A stretch of 40,723 nt of DNA. Origin: a bacterium (GTDB lineage Bacteria; Patescibacteriota; Gracilibacteria; JAHISY01). The notes under the pieces are model-generated. The model was not told where the DNA came from and did not search any database. It was given only the letters and a program-made list of their open reading frames with translations. Each line of letters opens with the position of its first letter. Positions within the stretch are counted from its first letter, which is position 1. Made by a program: the position numbers and the translations under genes. Where the stretch lies: assembly GCA_021779375.1 (NCBI GenBank), contig JAJYAT010000001.1, positions 1 through 40,723 on the forward strand. The letters are read 5' to 3'. Below, piece by piece: positions 24,766-37,185 of this stretch.

Positions 24766-27009
24766 ATGAGAATCTCTGATCTCGCTCGCAAACTCGGAAT
24801 CAAGACGGAAGAACTTCGCCCGAAGCTCGCGGATTTTGGCGTGGCAGAAAAAGCTCTCGAGATTGACGCGCCCAAGGCGGAAGAGATTTTGAAAAACTGG
24901 GGACAGAAAAAAGAAGAGGACGATCAGAATCTGATGGGCATGGTCTTCGACGAAGAACCCGAGGAAAATGCCGAACCCGAAAAAAAATCCGCTACGAAAG
25001 AAGATACGAAAAAAGAAGTGCCTGCGGACGAGCCGAAGAAAGAAGGCGAGGTCAAAGCTGTCAACACCGACCAAGAAGCCGCCCGCGCACGCTGGGCGCG
25101 CGCGAAGAAAGCGAGCGAAAAATTGATTTCGCGCAAGGTCAAGAAAATGGAAAAGGACAAAGTGAAACGAATTTCACGCCAGCAGGAAAGACTAGAAGAA
25201 GCGATGTCCGACCAGAGCAAGCAGACTGCGGCGGCGCACGGCGAAGTCAAAATCGGCGACGCGATTTCGGTGCGTGAGCTCGGTGAAAAAATGGGCGTCT
25301 CTCCTGTCCGCATCGTCGGTGAGCTTTTGAAAAATGGCGTGATGGCGAACCTGAATCAAATCATCGATTACGACACTGCCGCAATCGTGTGCGAAGCGTT
25401 TCACTGTCACGTCGTGCGCGATACGTCAGCCGTCAGTGGCAAAGAAATTTTGAAAGGCAACATCGCGAAACTGCTGGAAGACGAGCCGGAGAATCTGGTC
25501 GACCGCCCGCCCATCGTCGCGGTCATGGGTCACGTCGATCATGGCAAGACGACTTTGCTCGATGCGATTCGCAAAACGAATGTGGTGAGTGGCGAATCCG
25601 GCGGCATCACACAACACATCGGCGCGTACCAAGTGAAAATCAAAGACCGCAAAATTACTTTCCTCGACACGCCGGGTCACGAAGCCTTCACGACGATGCG
25701 CGCCCGCGGCGCGCGCGCGACCGACATCGCCATCATCGTCGTCGCGGCCGAGGAAGGCATCAAACCGCAAACAATCGAAGCTATCAATCACGCCCGCGCG
25801 GCGGAAGTACCGATTGTCGTCGCAATTACGAAAATCGACAAACCCGGCGCGAATATCGAAAAAGTCAAAGGTGAACTTGCCGAGCATGATCTGCAAGCGA
25901 CGGACTGGGGCGGCAAAACTGAAATCGTGCCCGTCTCCGCGCTGACCGGCAAAGGCGTCGAAGATCTGCTCGAAATAATTTTGCTGACAAATGACGTCGA
26001 TCCGGTGAAAGCAAATCCGAATCGCGACGCCGTCGGGACAGTCATCGAATCGCGCCTCGACAAATCGCTCGGTCCGGTCGCGACTGTGCTCGTGAATACC
26101 GGCACGCTGCATAACGGCGATAATTTCGTGATTGGTCCGGTCGTCGGCAAGATCAAAAAAATGTTCGACTGGAACCAGAAAACCGTGAAGTCGGCCGAGC
26201 CGGGTATGCCAGTCCTCATCGCCGGACTGTCGGATCTGCCGCAAACCGGTGTCGGTGAAATCCTGCAAGTCCTCCAAGACGGCGAAACGGCAAAACGCAA
26301 AGCGCTCGAAATGCAGAAAATCTTGGATGCGACGGCACGCGAAAAATCCGGCGGCATGAGTCAAATCATCGGACGGATTAATTCCGGCAATTTGAAAGAA
26401 CTCAAGATTGTCTTGAAGGCGGATGTCGAAGGCTCGCTCGAAGCGATTTCAGAAAACATCGCGAAGATCGGCAATGAAAATGTGAAAGCGAAAATCATTC
26501 ACTCGGGCGTCGGCAATGTGAGCGAGACGGACGTCATCATGGCGGCTGCCGCGGATAATTTTTTGATTGCTTTCCATGTGGCGATTCCACCCGCCGCAGC
26601 GAAAATCGCCGACCGCGAAGGCGTGACGATTCGCCAGCACACGATTATTTACAAACTCCTGGAGGAAATCGAGAAAATGCTGAATGGCATGCTCGATCCG
26701 GAGGAGATCGAAACGACGCTCGGCGAGCTCGAAGTGCGCGGGATTTTCTTCACGAAAGGCAAAGAGCAAACCATCGGTGGCATGGTGAAGTCCGGCAAAA
26801 TGGTGAATGGCGCGAAAGTCCGCATTTTCCGCGAAGGTAAATTGATTGAAGAAAGTCGCATCTCGAGCCTCAAGCGCGAAAAAGAAAATGCTCACGAGGT
26901 GAAGGCTGGTTTCGAGTGCGGCCTGAAATTGTCTCTCACAAAAACGAAAGTCATGGAAGGAGATACGATTGAAGCCTGGACAATTGAAAAAAAGGAAAGG
27001 AAACTCTAA
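24766..27009 (+). CDS. infB: Translation initiation factor IF-2
   Basis: The protein is 747 residues. IF-2 brings initiator tRNA to the 30S subunit and promotes subunit joining. Order: an IF2-N domain (1-45, [18 protein letters not shown]), a charged Lys/Glu linker (about 50-140), a second IF2-N domain (about 168-215, [18 protein letters not shown]), and the GTPase domain with G1 GHVDHGKT at 255, G2 GGITQHIG, G3 DTPGHEAF, G4 TKID and G5 SALTGKG. The C-terminal domains include the fMet-tRNA binding part. The usual G4 is NKxD; here the first residue is Thr. tRNA-Asp follows about 100 bases downstream. Confidence 0.97.
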   Translation: MRISDLARKLGIKTEELRPKLADFGVAEKALEIDAPKAEEILKNWGQKKEEDDQNLMGMVFDEEPEENAEPEKKSATKEDTKKEVPADEPKKEGEVKAVNTDQEAARARWARAKKASEKLISRKVKKMEKDKVKRISRQQERLEEAMSDQSKQTAAAHGEVKIGDAISVRELGEKMGVSPVRIVGELLKNGVMANLNQIIDYDTAAIVCEAFHCHVVRDTSAVSGKEILKGNIAKLLEDEPENLVDRPPIVAVMGHVDHGKTTLLDAIRKTNVVSGESGGITQHIGAYQVKIKDRKITFLDTPGHEAFTTMRARGARATDIAIIVVAAEEGIKPQTIEAINHARAAEVPIVVAITKIDKPGANIEKVKGELAEHDLQATDWGGKTEIVPVSALTGKGVEDLLEIILLTNDVDPVKANPNRDAVGTVIESRLDKSLGPVATVLVNTGTLHNGDNFVIGPVVGKIKKMFDWNQKTVKSAEPGMPVLIAGLSDLPQTGVGEILQVLQDGETAKRKALEMQKILDATAREKSGGMSQIIGRINSGNLKELKIVLKADVEGSLEAISENIAKIGNENVKAKIIHSGVGNVSETDVIMAAAADNFLIAFHVAIPPAAAKIADREGVTIRQHTIIYKLLEEIEKMLNGMLDPEEIETTLGELEVRGIFFTKGKEQTIGGMVKSGKMVNGAKVRIFREGKLIEESRISSLKREKENAHEVKAGFECGLKLSLTKTKVMEGDTIEAWTIEKKERKL

Positions 27010-27037
27010 AATCACGCCCACGCCATTCTCATAAAGT

Positions 27038-27086
27038 AAAAACCCCTACGCGGGAGTAGTCCGCCACGGCGGACGCCGCCCATGTA
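27038..27086 (+). pseudogene. Degenerate partial copy of the tRNA-Asp 5' region
   Basis: A 22-base stretch (27038-27059) matches 27095-27116 with one mismatch, including the first ten bases of the tRNA (GCGGGAGTAG). It is then followed by a hairpin GTCCGCC-AC-GGCGGAC that resembles the tRNA anticodon stem with the D arm and loop missing. It cannot fold as a tRNA. Confidence 0.45.
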
Positions 27087-27106
27087 GCAAAGCAAAAAAC
27101 TCCTAC

Positions 27107-27183
27107 GCGGGAGTAGCTCAGCTGGTTAGAGCGCCGCCCTGTCACGGCGGAGGTCGCGGGTTCAAGTCCCGTCTCTCGCGCCA
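27107..27183 (+). tRNA. tRNA-Asp (anticodon GTC), CCA encoded
   Basis: A full cloverleaf is visible: acceptor GCGGGAG pairs with CTCTCGC (one G-U), D arm GCTC/GAGC, anticodon stem CCGCC/GGCGG with loop CTGTCAC (anticodon at 27141-27143), and T arm GCGGG-TTCAAGT-CCCGT. The discriminator is G, and CCA is encoded at 27181-27183. Confidence 0.97.
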
Positions 27184-27204
27184 CTTTCATCCGAAACGAA
27201 AGTG
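27181..27204 (+). terminator. Hairpin immediately after tRNA-Asp
   Basis: CCACTTTC pairs with GAAAGTGG over an eight-base loop; the stem begins with the encoded CCA. There is only a weak T run afterwards, so it may be a processing or termination hairpin. Confidence 0.45.
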
Positions 27205-27249
27205 GTATTTCGGTTTGAGTCGAGATGGAACGAGCCTACAAAGATGGGC

Positions 27250-27278
27250 TTGATTTTTCTGACGACTTTTGCTAAAAT
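27250..27278 (+). promoter_or_regulatory. Promoter of the pilB-surface-protein operon
   Basis: TTGATT at 27250-27255 and TAAAAT at 27273-27278 are 17 bases apart, 24 bases before ATG 27303. TGC does precede the -10 directly, giving an extended -10. Confidence 0.65.
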
Positions 27279-27302
27279 AGCCTGAAAAAATTACAAAAAT
27301 AA

Positions 27303-29015
27303 ATGCCAATTAGCAAAACTCTTCTCGCTAAAAAAACTCCGGAAAGAGCTTTCAATTCCGCTGAAATCAGCGCAGTAGATGCGCTGCGGGAGATTAATCG
27401 CGGCTTCGCCGAACAAAAAACTCGGACCACCGCTCACTCGCAGAAATCCGCCTATGTCGATATTTTGAGTACGGCAATCAACGCTGATTTGCTCTCGAAA
27501 ATCGATGCCGACGAAGCAACTGCGGCGCTGGCTTTACCTTTCTTGCAGATTGGCAAGAAATTACGCGTCGCAGTCGTCGATCCGCAAAATCCCGCAACGA
27601 AAAAATATCTCGCCAATTTGGAAAATCAAGGTTGGCAAGTTTTTGCCGGATTCGCGAGTCGCGAAGGTTTGCTGACGAAAATTGAAGAAATTCGCGCGCT
27701 CCAGCCACGCCGGCCAAAAGAATTCAGCAATACGAATGCCGAGTCCGACCTCAAAAATTACGAGGAGGAATTGCACGCGCTCGAACAACTCGCGCACACC
27801 GCCGATACCGTGCCTGCGAAAACAATCTTGAATCAAATTTTGGTCGGCGCAATTCGCACCGGCGCCAGCGATATTCACCTCCAGCCGGAAGATCAGAAAA
27901 TTGAGCTGCGTTTTCGCATCGACGGCATTTTGCAAAAAGTGCTTGAATTCGAGCGCGACAAAGGCGATGACATTTTGAATCAGCTGAAATTCGAAGCGAA
28001 GCTGCGACTGAATGTCGCGGACTTGCCGCAAGACGGACGAATGAGCTTCCTCGTCAGCGACCGCAAAATCGACGTGCGCGTCGCGACACTTCCGACAGAA
28101 TTTGGTGAAAGCGTCGTCTGCCGAATTCTCGACAGCGGCAGAAAAGTGAAAACGCTCGAGCAGCTCGGCTTCGGCAACGTCGCACTCGCCAATTTGAAAA
28201 GTGTGCCCGCCATGCGCGAAGGCATGCTCCTCGTCACCGGTCCGACTGGCTCGGGCAAAACGACGACGCTCTACACCGTGCTCGCCAATTTGAATGATTC
28301 CGAACGCAAAATCGTCACGCTCGAAAATCCAATCGAATACCATCTCAAAAATATTGTTCAAAGCCAAATCGATGAACGCGTGCATTATGATTTCGCGGAA
28401 GGACTCCGCGCCTTGCTGCGCCAAGATCCGAATGTACTGATGGTCGGAGAAATTCGCGACCAAGAAACGGCTGAGACCGCGACGCAGGCTGCGATGACCG
28501 GACATATTTTGCTCTCAACACTCCACACCAATTCGGCGATTGAGACCATCCCGCGTCTGCTCGATCTCGGTATCAAGCCATTCGTCTTGGTTTCGAGTCT
28601 GCGCATCGTCGTCGCTCAGCGTCTGCTGCGCCGTGTCTGCAAAAAATGCGCGCAGCGAACTTCGCCCGACGCGAAAATGATTGCGCGACTCACGCCGCCA
28701 TTCGAAGAAATCAAACGGACGAATCGAGCCGCGGTGAGCTCAGAGCTGCCGGAATTTTTGTGGGAAGCGAAAGGCTGCCCGGTCTGCGGCGGCAGCGGCT
28801 ACCGCGGTCAAATCGCTATCGCCGAAAGTTTTCAAGTCGATGAAAAAATGCGCGCGCTGATTTTGGCAAATGCTTCCGCCGCGGAGCTCGCCGATTATGC
28901 CCGCCGCAATCAAGGCATGCTCACCTTCGCAGAAGATGGATTGCTCAAAGTCGCCGCTAGCGAAACGACGCTCGCCGAAGTCGCGCGCGTCACTGGTCTA
29001 AATTTAGCTAATTAA
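27303..29015 (+). CDS. pilB: PilB/GspE-type secretion and pilus assembly ATPase
   Basis: The protein is 570 residues. A short N-terminal domain precedes the N2 region with GASDIHLQPEDQKIELRFRIDG. The ATPase core has Walker A GPTGSGKTTT at 313, the Asp box ENPIEYHL, Walker B DPNVLMVGEIRD, and the His box TGHILLSTLHTNSA. A late zinc finger is made of CKKC and CPVCGG, as in PilB/GspE rather than PilT. Such hexamers power assembly of type IV pili or type II pseudopili at the inner membrane face. It is followed without real gaps by three exported proteins. pilC, pilT and prepilin genes are not in the window. Confidence 0.92.
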   Translation: MPISKTLLAKKTPERAFNSAEISAVDALREINRGFAEQKTRTTAHSQKSAYVDILSTAINADLLSKIDADEATAALALPFLQIGKKLRVAVVDPQNPATKKYLANLENQGWQVFAGFASREGLLTKIEEIRALQPRRPKEFSNTNAESDLKNYEEELHALEQLAHTADTVPAKTILNQILVGAIRTGASDIHLQPEDQKIELRFRIDGILQKVLEFERDKGDDILNQLKFEAKLRLNVADLPQDGRMSFLVSDRKIDVRVATLPTEFGESVVCRILDSGRKVKTLEQLGFGNVALANLKSVPAMREGMLLVTGPTGSGKTTTLYTVLANLNDSERKIVTLENPIEYHLKNIVQSQIDERVHYDFAEGLRALLRQDPNVLMVGEIRDQETAETATQAAMTGHILLSTLHTNSAIETIPRLLDLGIKPFVLVSSLRIVVAQRLLRRVCKKCAQRTSPDAKMIARLTPPFEEIKRTNRAAVSSELPEFLWEAKGCPVCGGSGYRGQIAIAESFQVDEKMRALILANASAAELADYARRNQGMLTFAEDGLLKVAASETTLAEVARVTGLNLAN

Positions 29016-29020
29016 AAACC

Positions 29021-29653
29021 ATGTCCAAGATTTTAAAAATCGGTGTCGCCTGCGCACTCACCTGCGCACTCACGAATGTGACACTCGCGGCAACCTTCGA
29101 TCCGCTCGCTGATGCGGCGACGAATAGCGATGCCTTGCTTGGGCTGGATTTGCCGACTGATTTTGGCAACCTGGATCCACTTACGATTCCGGCGACCACC
29201 GACCCGACCACGCCGACGACGACTGTCCCGGTGACCAACACGCCGACGACTACTCCGACCACTACTACGGCAACTACTACGGCAACTACAACCACGGTGC
29301 CAACAACGACCGTCACACCGACGACGGTTGGCAGCGGCGGAGCGCTCGATGGTACGAGCGAACCGCAAACTAGTGCGAAGACGGTCAGCGTCTCACAGAA
29401 AAAAACTACTAATCAAAATCTCATGACGCCGATGCCGAGCTCTTTTTCAAACGGTGAAATGATGAACACAGTCTCCGGAAACACGATCTCAGGAGGTATG
29501 ACCTCCGTAAGCACAGTCCACAATTACGGTATGCACGGCTCTGCGACGAAATCCAAACTCGCCGAGACCGGACCAGCCGAGACACTCACGCTCGCATTCG
29601 GAGCCGCCATCGGCCTCGCAATTCTCATTCGTAGAAAACTAAAACATGCTTAA
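29021..29653 (+). CDS. Secreted Thr-rich protein with LAETG-type C-terminal anchor
   Basis: The protein is 210 residues, 5 bases after the ATPase gene. It has a signal peptide (about 1-24, ending VTLAA), a region of TTTxP/TTTAT low complexity (about 58-105) that could be a glycosylated stalk, and a Met/Ser-rich middle. The end is LAETGPAE at 180-187, a hydrophobic helix of about 17 residues and the tail RRKLKHA. Signal, helix and basic tail after LAxTG are the layout of sortase substrates; LAxTG is known for class E sortases. No sortase gene is visible here. Otherwise the helix simply anchors the protein. The end overlaps the next gene by 8 bases. Confidence 0.7.
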   Translation: MSKILKIGVACALTCALTNVTLAATFDPLADAATNSDALLGLDLPTDFGNLDPLTIPATTDPTTPTTTVPVTNTPTTTPTTTTATTTATTTTVPTTTVTPTTVGSGGALDGTSEPQTSAKTVSVSQKKTTNQNLMTPMPSSFSNGEMMNTVSGNTISGGMTSVSTVHNYGMHGSATKSKLAETGPAETLTLAFGAAIGLAILIRRKLKHA

Positions 29654-30977
29654 AAAAATCCAACAGTTCGCCACCGAACAAGCCGAGAGAATCATCGGTG
29701 ATCCGGCGCACGCCAGTCGTGCCGTCCTCGCCAGCGTTTTGATACTCGGAATTTTTTCACTCACACTCAATCTCAGCTCGGAAATCATGCCAGAACTTTT
29801 TGGCGCGCGTTTGATTGAGTCCCCGACCGAAGAGGATCTTGCCGCGACTGCCGCAGCACAAGCTGCGGCGAATTCCAATATCGTCGCCCGAGCGCAAACC
29901 TGCTCCAGTACCCGCACCGCCAAGGACTACGATACTTTGATTAAGAATTTTGAAAAAAGTCTGTCGGGGATTTTGCCCGGTGCGGGCGACCTCATCGCCA
30001 GCTATCCCGCAGTCGTGAGCGAACGCAAAAATCAGATTGCTTTGGAAGTCCTGAAGAAGTACGCAAATTTGAGATATTGTGTTCCAGAAGAAAGCTTCGA
30101 GACGCTTTATCTCACGGATTACGTAGACATGGACAAATTCCTAAGTGCCTACATGCAGGTGCGTCTCAATGAAGATGACCCCGAGACCTACCCGCTCGGC
30201 AAACTCAATCGAGTACCTGACATGAAAAAAACAGACGAAAATAAACTCGCAGAACAAGATCTGCGCATGACGGAACAGCAGATTATTGATGACATCGAAA
30301 AGGCAATTGATTTTGCGACGAAGCTGGATAAACAGACCGGCGAGACGGTCAAGCAGCTCGAGACTGTGACCGCCAACCGTGTCGCTATGAGTACGAATAC
30401 AGCACTCCAAACTCTCGCCGATATCGGCAATCAAGCAAACAACATTAGTGCTAGTCAAACAGGCTTACTCTCTAACCTGCTTGAAGTTGCTATTATCGAC
30501 AATACAGTCCCTCTGCCAGCCGGACTTGGCTTCGGCGGGTCAGTGGAGAGAGTGCCGAGCGCGGCTCTGGTCAAAAAAATGATGGGAATCGTGAAAGGTC
30601 AAGATGCGGTTTATTCATCCAATGTCGCGGCAGATTTGCCTGGACTACCCCCGGTCGGCAGCAAAATCGCCGGTGAAATCAGTCGCTTGATGGATACGGG
30701 TGAAATTTCCTACGGACTTTTCAATCTGTTCAAAGTCGGCGATCGTCCAATCGTAGCGGAACGCCTCGGTGCCGCGATGACACTTTATGCCGGCGCCAAG
30801 CTTGGTCTGGATGCTTCCACCCCCGGCAGTGAAGACCAGGTCGCCACCGCCGCGAGCACTTTTGCGCTCTTTTTGATCTCTCAAACCAGCACAGCTAAAG
30901 AACAATTTTGTTATGCGATTGATCCTGAGCAAGAAGCTAAACCTTGCTTCGGCTTCGATCCAGAAACCGCTATCTAA
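29646..30977 (+). CDS. Membrane-anchored extracellular protein of unknown function
   Basis: The protein is 443 residues and not recognised. After a cytoplasmic N-terminus one membrane helix lies at about 25-46 (VLASVLILGIFSLTLNLSSEI). The rest, about 395 residues, is probably outside: a long alpha-helical region with an Ala-rich start, four cysteines (QTCSST, YCVPEE, FCYAID, KPCFGF) and few repeats. The last pair of cysteines near the end may close a disulphide. Overlap with the gene before it and 6 bases to the gene after it show one operon with the PilB-like ATPase. Confidence 0.7.
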   Translation: MLKKIQQFATEQAERIIGDPAHASRAVLASVLILGIFSLTLNLSSEIMPELFGARLIESPTEEDLAATAAAQAAANSNIVARAQTCSSTRTAKDYDTLIKNFEKSLSGILPGAGDLIASYPAVVSERKNQIALEVLKKYANLRYCVPEESFETLYLTDYVDMDKFLSAYMQVRLNEDDPETYPLGKLNRVPDMKKTDENKLAEQDLRMTEQQIIDDIEKAIDFATKLDKQTGETVKQLETVTANRVAMSTNTALQTLADIGNQANNISASQTGLLSNLLEVAIIDNTVPLPAGLGFGGSVERVPSAALVKKMMGIVKGQDAVYSSNVAADLPGLPPVGSKIAGEISRLMDTGEISYGLFNLFKVGDRPIVAERLGAAMTLYAGAKLGLDASTPGSEDQVATAASTFALFLISQTSTAKEQFCYAIDPEQEAKPCFGFDPETAI

Positions 30978-30983
30978 AAACTC

Positions 30984-33233
30984 ATGAACAAAAAGAAAGA
31001 TTTTCTCGTCATCTCTATCCTGGCTGTTTATTTCAGCCTCATCGGCGCGAATCTAATCTGGCAGCACGGTGAGCAGCTCGCCGGCTCCGCTTTGTCAGCC
31101 GAGATAGTCGCGGCTACGCCAATCGTAAAAACTCCCGAGCAAAAGGCGGCAGACGACAAAGCCGCTAATGCTAATAGCCTAGCTAAAAACGCAGCTGCTG
31201 ATGCCGCTGCAAAACAATCGGCGCGCAATGCCCAAGAAGCACTGCAAAAATCGAGCCAAACTGACGGCGCGAAAGAAGCCGAACTCCAGAAAAACGCCAA
31301 TAAAATCGCGCTCTACCAGCAAAATCCCTCTGCTCTCGTGAATAAACCCGCGATGCCGCCGACTTATATGAAACCAATTCTCGAGGCTGAAAAGGCGAAA
31401 AAGATTGCGGACACTCTCGCGCTAGCGCAACAGCAAAATGATGCGGCGACCGCACGCAAACAAAATGACATCAAAGTGATGCAGGCTCAATTGCAGTATT
31501 CCAAAGACAACAATGTCCCGATTTCTCCACAATTAGCCAATAAATTTGAGACAACGAAATCGGACGCATACAACGACTGCATCGCCAATGCGACTGCTCT
31601 GTCGGATCGAGATGCCGCGCAAAAAGCTGCGACCGAATCAGCGGCCGATGCAAACACTGCCGGCATCACGACAACCACTGACCCGGACACAGGTCTCAAG
31701 ACTGAGATTGTCGGCACTGAGACTGCTGACCCAGTAGTAGAATTGACTGGAGAACAAAAAACTCAGCTCGCTGCTGACAAAACTGCCCAAGCAGTCGCAG
31801 ACGAAACAGCACGCCAAGAAGCCATCAAAGCACAGTGCGCCTCGCTGTCTCCAGACAGCCCGACCAATGATGTCGCAGCTGGCAGCAAAAATTATGCCGC
31901 CCTCGAAGCTAATTTAAGCAATCTGAGCGCAGCAATCGATACATCTGCCAACGCGCAAAAAACAGCATCGCAGGCGGCTGTAGCGACGGCGTCCGGAGCT
32001 GTCGACTCCATCCGAGAAGATGCTTCCGCTGCAAAACTGGCAGCGACGGAACAAGCAGTCGGCGCACAAAAAAAATCCAATGCCGAGTCTGCCATGAAAA
32101 CAGAAAAACCTAAAACCCCGATTGTTGCAATTGGGCTGAGCAATCTCAAATCCGACGGCACCACCCATGTTTACAATTATTGTGAAACAGATGCAGCTGG
32201 AAATTGCTTAAAAAATGACGACGGAACCGACAAGCTTCTGGATGTCATTCCGATTTACCCCGATAAATATGACGACTCGCTTGGCGATCAAGAAGCGAAG
32301 TATCTCGTCCCTTCTTGGAACTACAATACGAATGTCACAACGGCAGGAGATTCGGGATTGACTGTCTATGGGACTGGTCCTGACGGAATTCAAATCCCCA
32401 ATCCAAGCATAAACACTTTAGGAAAAATTACTAGCGGAACAGGGTCTGTCGCAGGCTCTAGTGGTGGAAGTTCAAGCGGCGGTTCTTCAAGTGGCGGAAG
32501 TTCGAGCGGCGGATCATCCAGCGGCGGATCTTCAAGTGGTGGAAGCTCGAGCGGTGGGTCATCTAGCGGCGGTGACACCGATGATATTGCGACGGCCAAA
32601 TCAATAACAAAAACTGGCCATACTTCAGATGGAACAGCCGTCACCTTGAGTGTTAAGGATATTACTATTCGTGATGCAGGTATTTGTCTTGAATATAAAG
32701 CAACCTGCCAAAACGACCTAAACAGCACAACTGCAACTGGAGCCGAAAATAGCTCACCGACGTTGGCAGCTGAAAACTGTCTAGATGCACTCTCCACCAC
32801 ATTAAATCTCACTGGAACAAGTGGTAGTTCTTCTAGTGGTGGAAGCTCGAGTGGTGGGTCATCCAGCGGCGGAAGCTCGAGTGGTGGGTCATCCAGTGGC
32901 GGAAGTTCGAGTGGCGGAACTGGCGGAGACAATATTTACACTGATGCTGAGATAATCGAAATGCGAAAAGAGCACTTTAATGGTGGGATTTACCACGATA
33001 TGGATTTCTCTTTTGAGATCCCCACAGCCAAGTCAAAAACAAGAACCCTTACGGATGCAGGCGGTAAAATAGTCACCCTGACTGTTACCAGTGTTAGCTC
33101 TAATCATTGCGGAAGTTATCTGGCGAATTGCACAAACGGTTCAAAGTCTGTAACAAGTCCTGCGGAAAATTATCCATTGGACGCAGCCTACAGCTGCCTA
33201 GACAAGCTCGCTGCTGAATTAGGACTCTCTTGA
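30984..33233 (+). CDS. Large surface protein with Ala-rich helices, two Ser/Gly repeat tracts and a duplicated Cys domain
   Basis: The protein is 749 residues and not recognised as a family. An N-terminal membrane helix (about 7-27) is followed by a very Ala/Lys/Gln-rich region (about 45-390) that reads as long helices or coiled coil. Then come two SSSGG-repeat linkers (residues about 492-530 and 613-645). Each linker is followed by a segment that looks like a copy of the same domain: VTLSVKDITIRDAGICLEY...TCQ...AENCLDAL and VTLTVTSVSSNHCGSYLANC...AYSCLDKL, each with three cysteines. The layout (anchor, stalk, flexible linker, head, linker, head) suggests an extended adhesin or pilus accessory. 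It is the last gene of the pilB operon. Confidence 0.7.
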   Translation: MNKKKDFLVISILAVYFSLIGANLIWQHGEQLAGSALSAEIVAATPIVKTPEQKAADDKAANANSLAKNAAADAAAKQSARNAQEALQKSSQTDGAKEAELQKNANKIALYQQNPSALVNKPAMPPTYMKPILEAEKAKKIADTLALAQQQNDAATARKQNDIKVMQAQLQYSKDNNVPISPQLANKFETTKSDAYNDCIANATALSDRDAAQKAATESAADANTAGITTTTDPDTGLKTEIVGTETADPVVELTGEQKTQLAADKTAQAVADETARQEAIKAQCASLSPDSPTNDVAAGSKNYAALEANLSNLSAAIDTSANAQKTASQAAVATASGAVDSIREDASAAKLAATEQAVGAQKKSNAESAMKTEKPKTPIVAIGLSNLKSDGTTHVYNYCETDAAGNCLKNDDGTDKLLDVIPIYPDKYDDSLGDQEAKYLVPSWNYNTNVTTAGDSGLTVYGTGPDGIQIPNPSINTLGKITSGTGSVAGSSGGSSSGGSSSGGSSSGGSSSGGSSSGGSSSGGSSSGGDTDDIATAKSITKTGHTSDGTAVTLSVKDITIRDAGICLEYKATCQNDLNSTTATGAENSSPTLAAENCLDALSTTLNLTGTSGSSSSGGSSSGGSSSGGSSSGGSSSGGSSSGGTGGDNIYTDAEIIEMRKEHFNGGIYHDMDFSFEIPTAKSKTRTLTDAGGKIVTLTVTSVSSNHCGSYLANCTNGSKSVTSPAENYPLDAAYSCLDKLAAELGLS
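32457..32573 (+). repeat. In-frame 15-base repeat tract 1 (SSSGG units)
   Basis: About eight degenerate copies of a 15-base unit encode SSSGG. Codon wobble differs between copies, which suggests age or selection on the peptide rather than recent slippage. Confidence 0.9.
32820..32918 (+). repeat. In-frame 15-base repeat tract 2 (SSSGG units)
   Basis: About six copies; several neighbouring units are nearly identical at DNA level (GGAAGCTCGAGTGGTGGGTC alternation), so this tract may be younger and prone to length change. Confidence 0.9.
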
Positions 33234-33300
33234 GACTATTCCTCCAAATTAATTTAGAAAATAACTCTGGTTGGATAAACTGCAAACTCTCTAAAACAAA

Positions 33301-33615
33301 ATGACTTCTCACACTCACATCACACACCGCAATCAGACCGCCGCCGTCGGCTACATTCCCCTCATGAATCTTTTGATTCTGTGGGCGCATCGCCACGATC
33401 GCTTCATTCTCGAGCACGCGCTGAATGGTGTGCTGCTGACGATTTATTTGCTCGGCGCGTATTTCTTGATTCCGGATTTTGGGATTTACATCGCACTGAT
33501 TTTCATCGCCGGTGTCGCCGCCGGATTCATCCACGCCTCAAGTGGTCGCGAATTTCGCCTACCGCTAATCTCAGACTTCGTCGATTGGCTGGCGGATTTT
33601 TTTGACAAAAAATAA
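33301..33615 (+). CDS. Small Tic20/DUF4870-like membrane protein
   Basis: The protein is 104 residues with three likely membrane segments (about 16-30, 43-58 and 64-80). GYIPLMNLLILWAHRHDRFILEHALNGVLL resembles the start of DUF4870/Tic20-like proteins, where a helix is followed by (H/F)AxQALN. The function is unknown. It stands between the pilB operon and mfd and is preceded by TAAAAC but no Shine-Dalgarno. Confidence 0.65.
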   Translation: MTSHTHITHRNQTAAVGYIPLMNLLILWAHRHDRFILEHALNGVLLTIYLLGAYFLIPDFGIYIALIFIAGVAAGFIHASSGREFRLPLISDFVDWLADFFDKK

Positions 33616-33685
33616 AAGTCTCTCTAAACTCGCGAACAATTTGTGCCCAAACTTTTTTTGGGAAAGTTGATTTTTAGTTTAATTT

Positions 33686-36916
<3,231 letters not shown>

Positions 36917-36960
36917 GACTCGCTTTCTGTTTTGGTTTTGATTATGGAAATAGAAGATTG

Positions 36961-37033
36961 TCATCCCTGCATGTTCGTCATTCCTGTCTCTCTTTTGTCA
37001 TTCCTGCGAAGGCAGGAAACCAAAATGTAAAAG
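36961..37033. repeat. Long direct repeat, left copy, containing a REP-like palindrome
   Basis: This 73-base segment matches 37954-38026 at 65 of 73 positions without gaps. It contains TTTTGTCATTCCTGC, a short loop and GGCAGGAAACCAAAA, plus two degraded GTCATTCCTG half units before it. Similarity continues weakly to about 37066 (TTTGGGTCCCCGCC). Confidence 0.85.
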
Positions 37034-37120
37034 CGTGAGACTATTTGGGTCCCCGCCAGAGCCTGCCCTCATGAAAATGGGAACGGCAAAGACAAAACGG
37101 TAATAAAAAAACGAGCCAAA

Positions 37121-37173
37121 AGGAAAAAGCCGCCGAGAGAAAGCTGCGCGAATGGCGGCTCTTCCTCGGCGGC
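37121..37173 (-). terminator. Terminator of the lipoprotein gene
   Basis: On the minus strand GCCGCCGAG (37165-37173) pairs with CTCGGCGGC (37129-37137), followed by five T at 37128-37124. The loop is long and contains a smaller hairpin. A second small hairpin (GGCGGCT/AGCCGCC) lies between it and the stop codon. Confidence 0.75.
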
Positions 37174-37185
37174 TAAAAGCCGCCC

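Noticed and set aside
25426-26364. 312-codon minus-strand frame within infB
   Set aside because: Antisense shadow of the GTPase domain.
32457-32918. Possible CRISPR array in the regularly spaced 15-base repeats
   Set aside because: Units are contiguous, in frame and encode SSSGG; there are no unique spacers and no cas genes.
32390-32932. Proline/leucine-rich frame opposite the 749-residue protein
   Set aside because: It is the antisense of the Ser/Gly repeat tract; no start signal and no conserved content.
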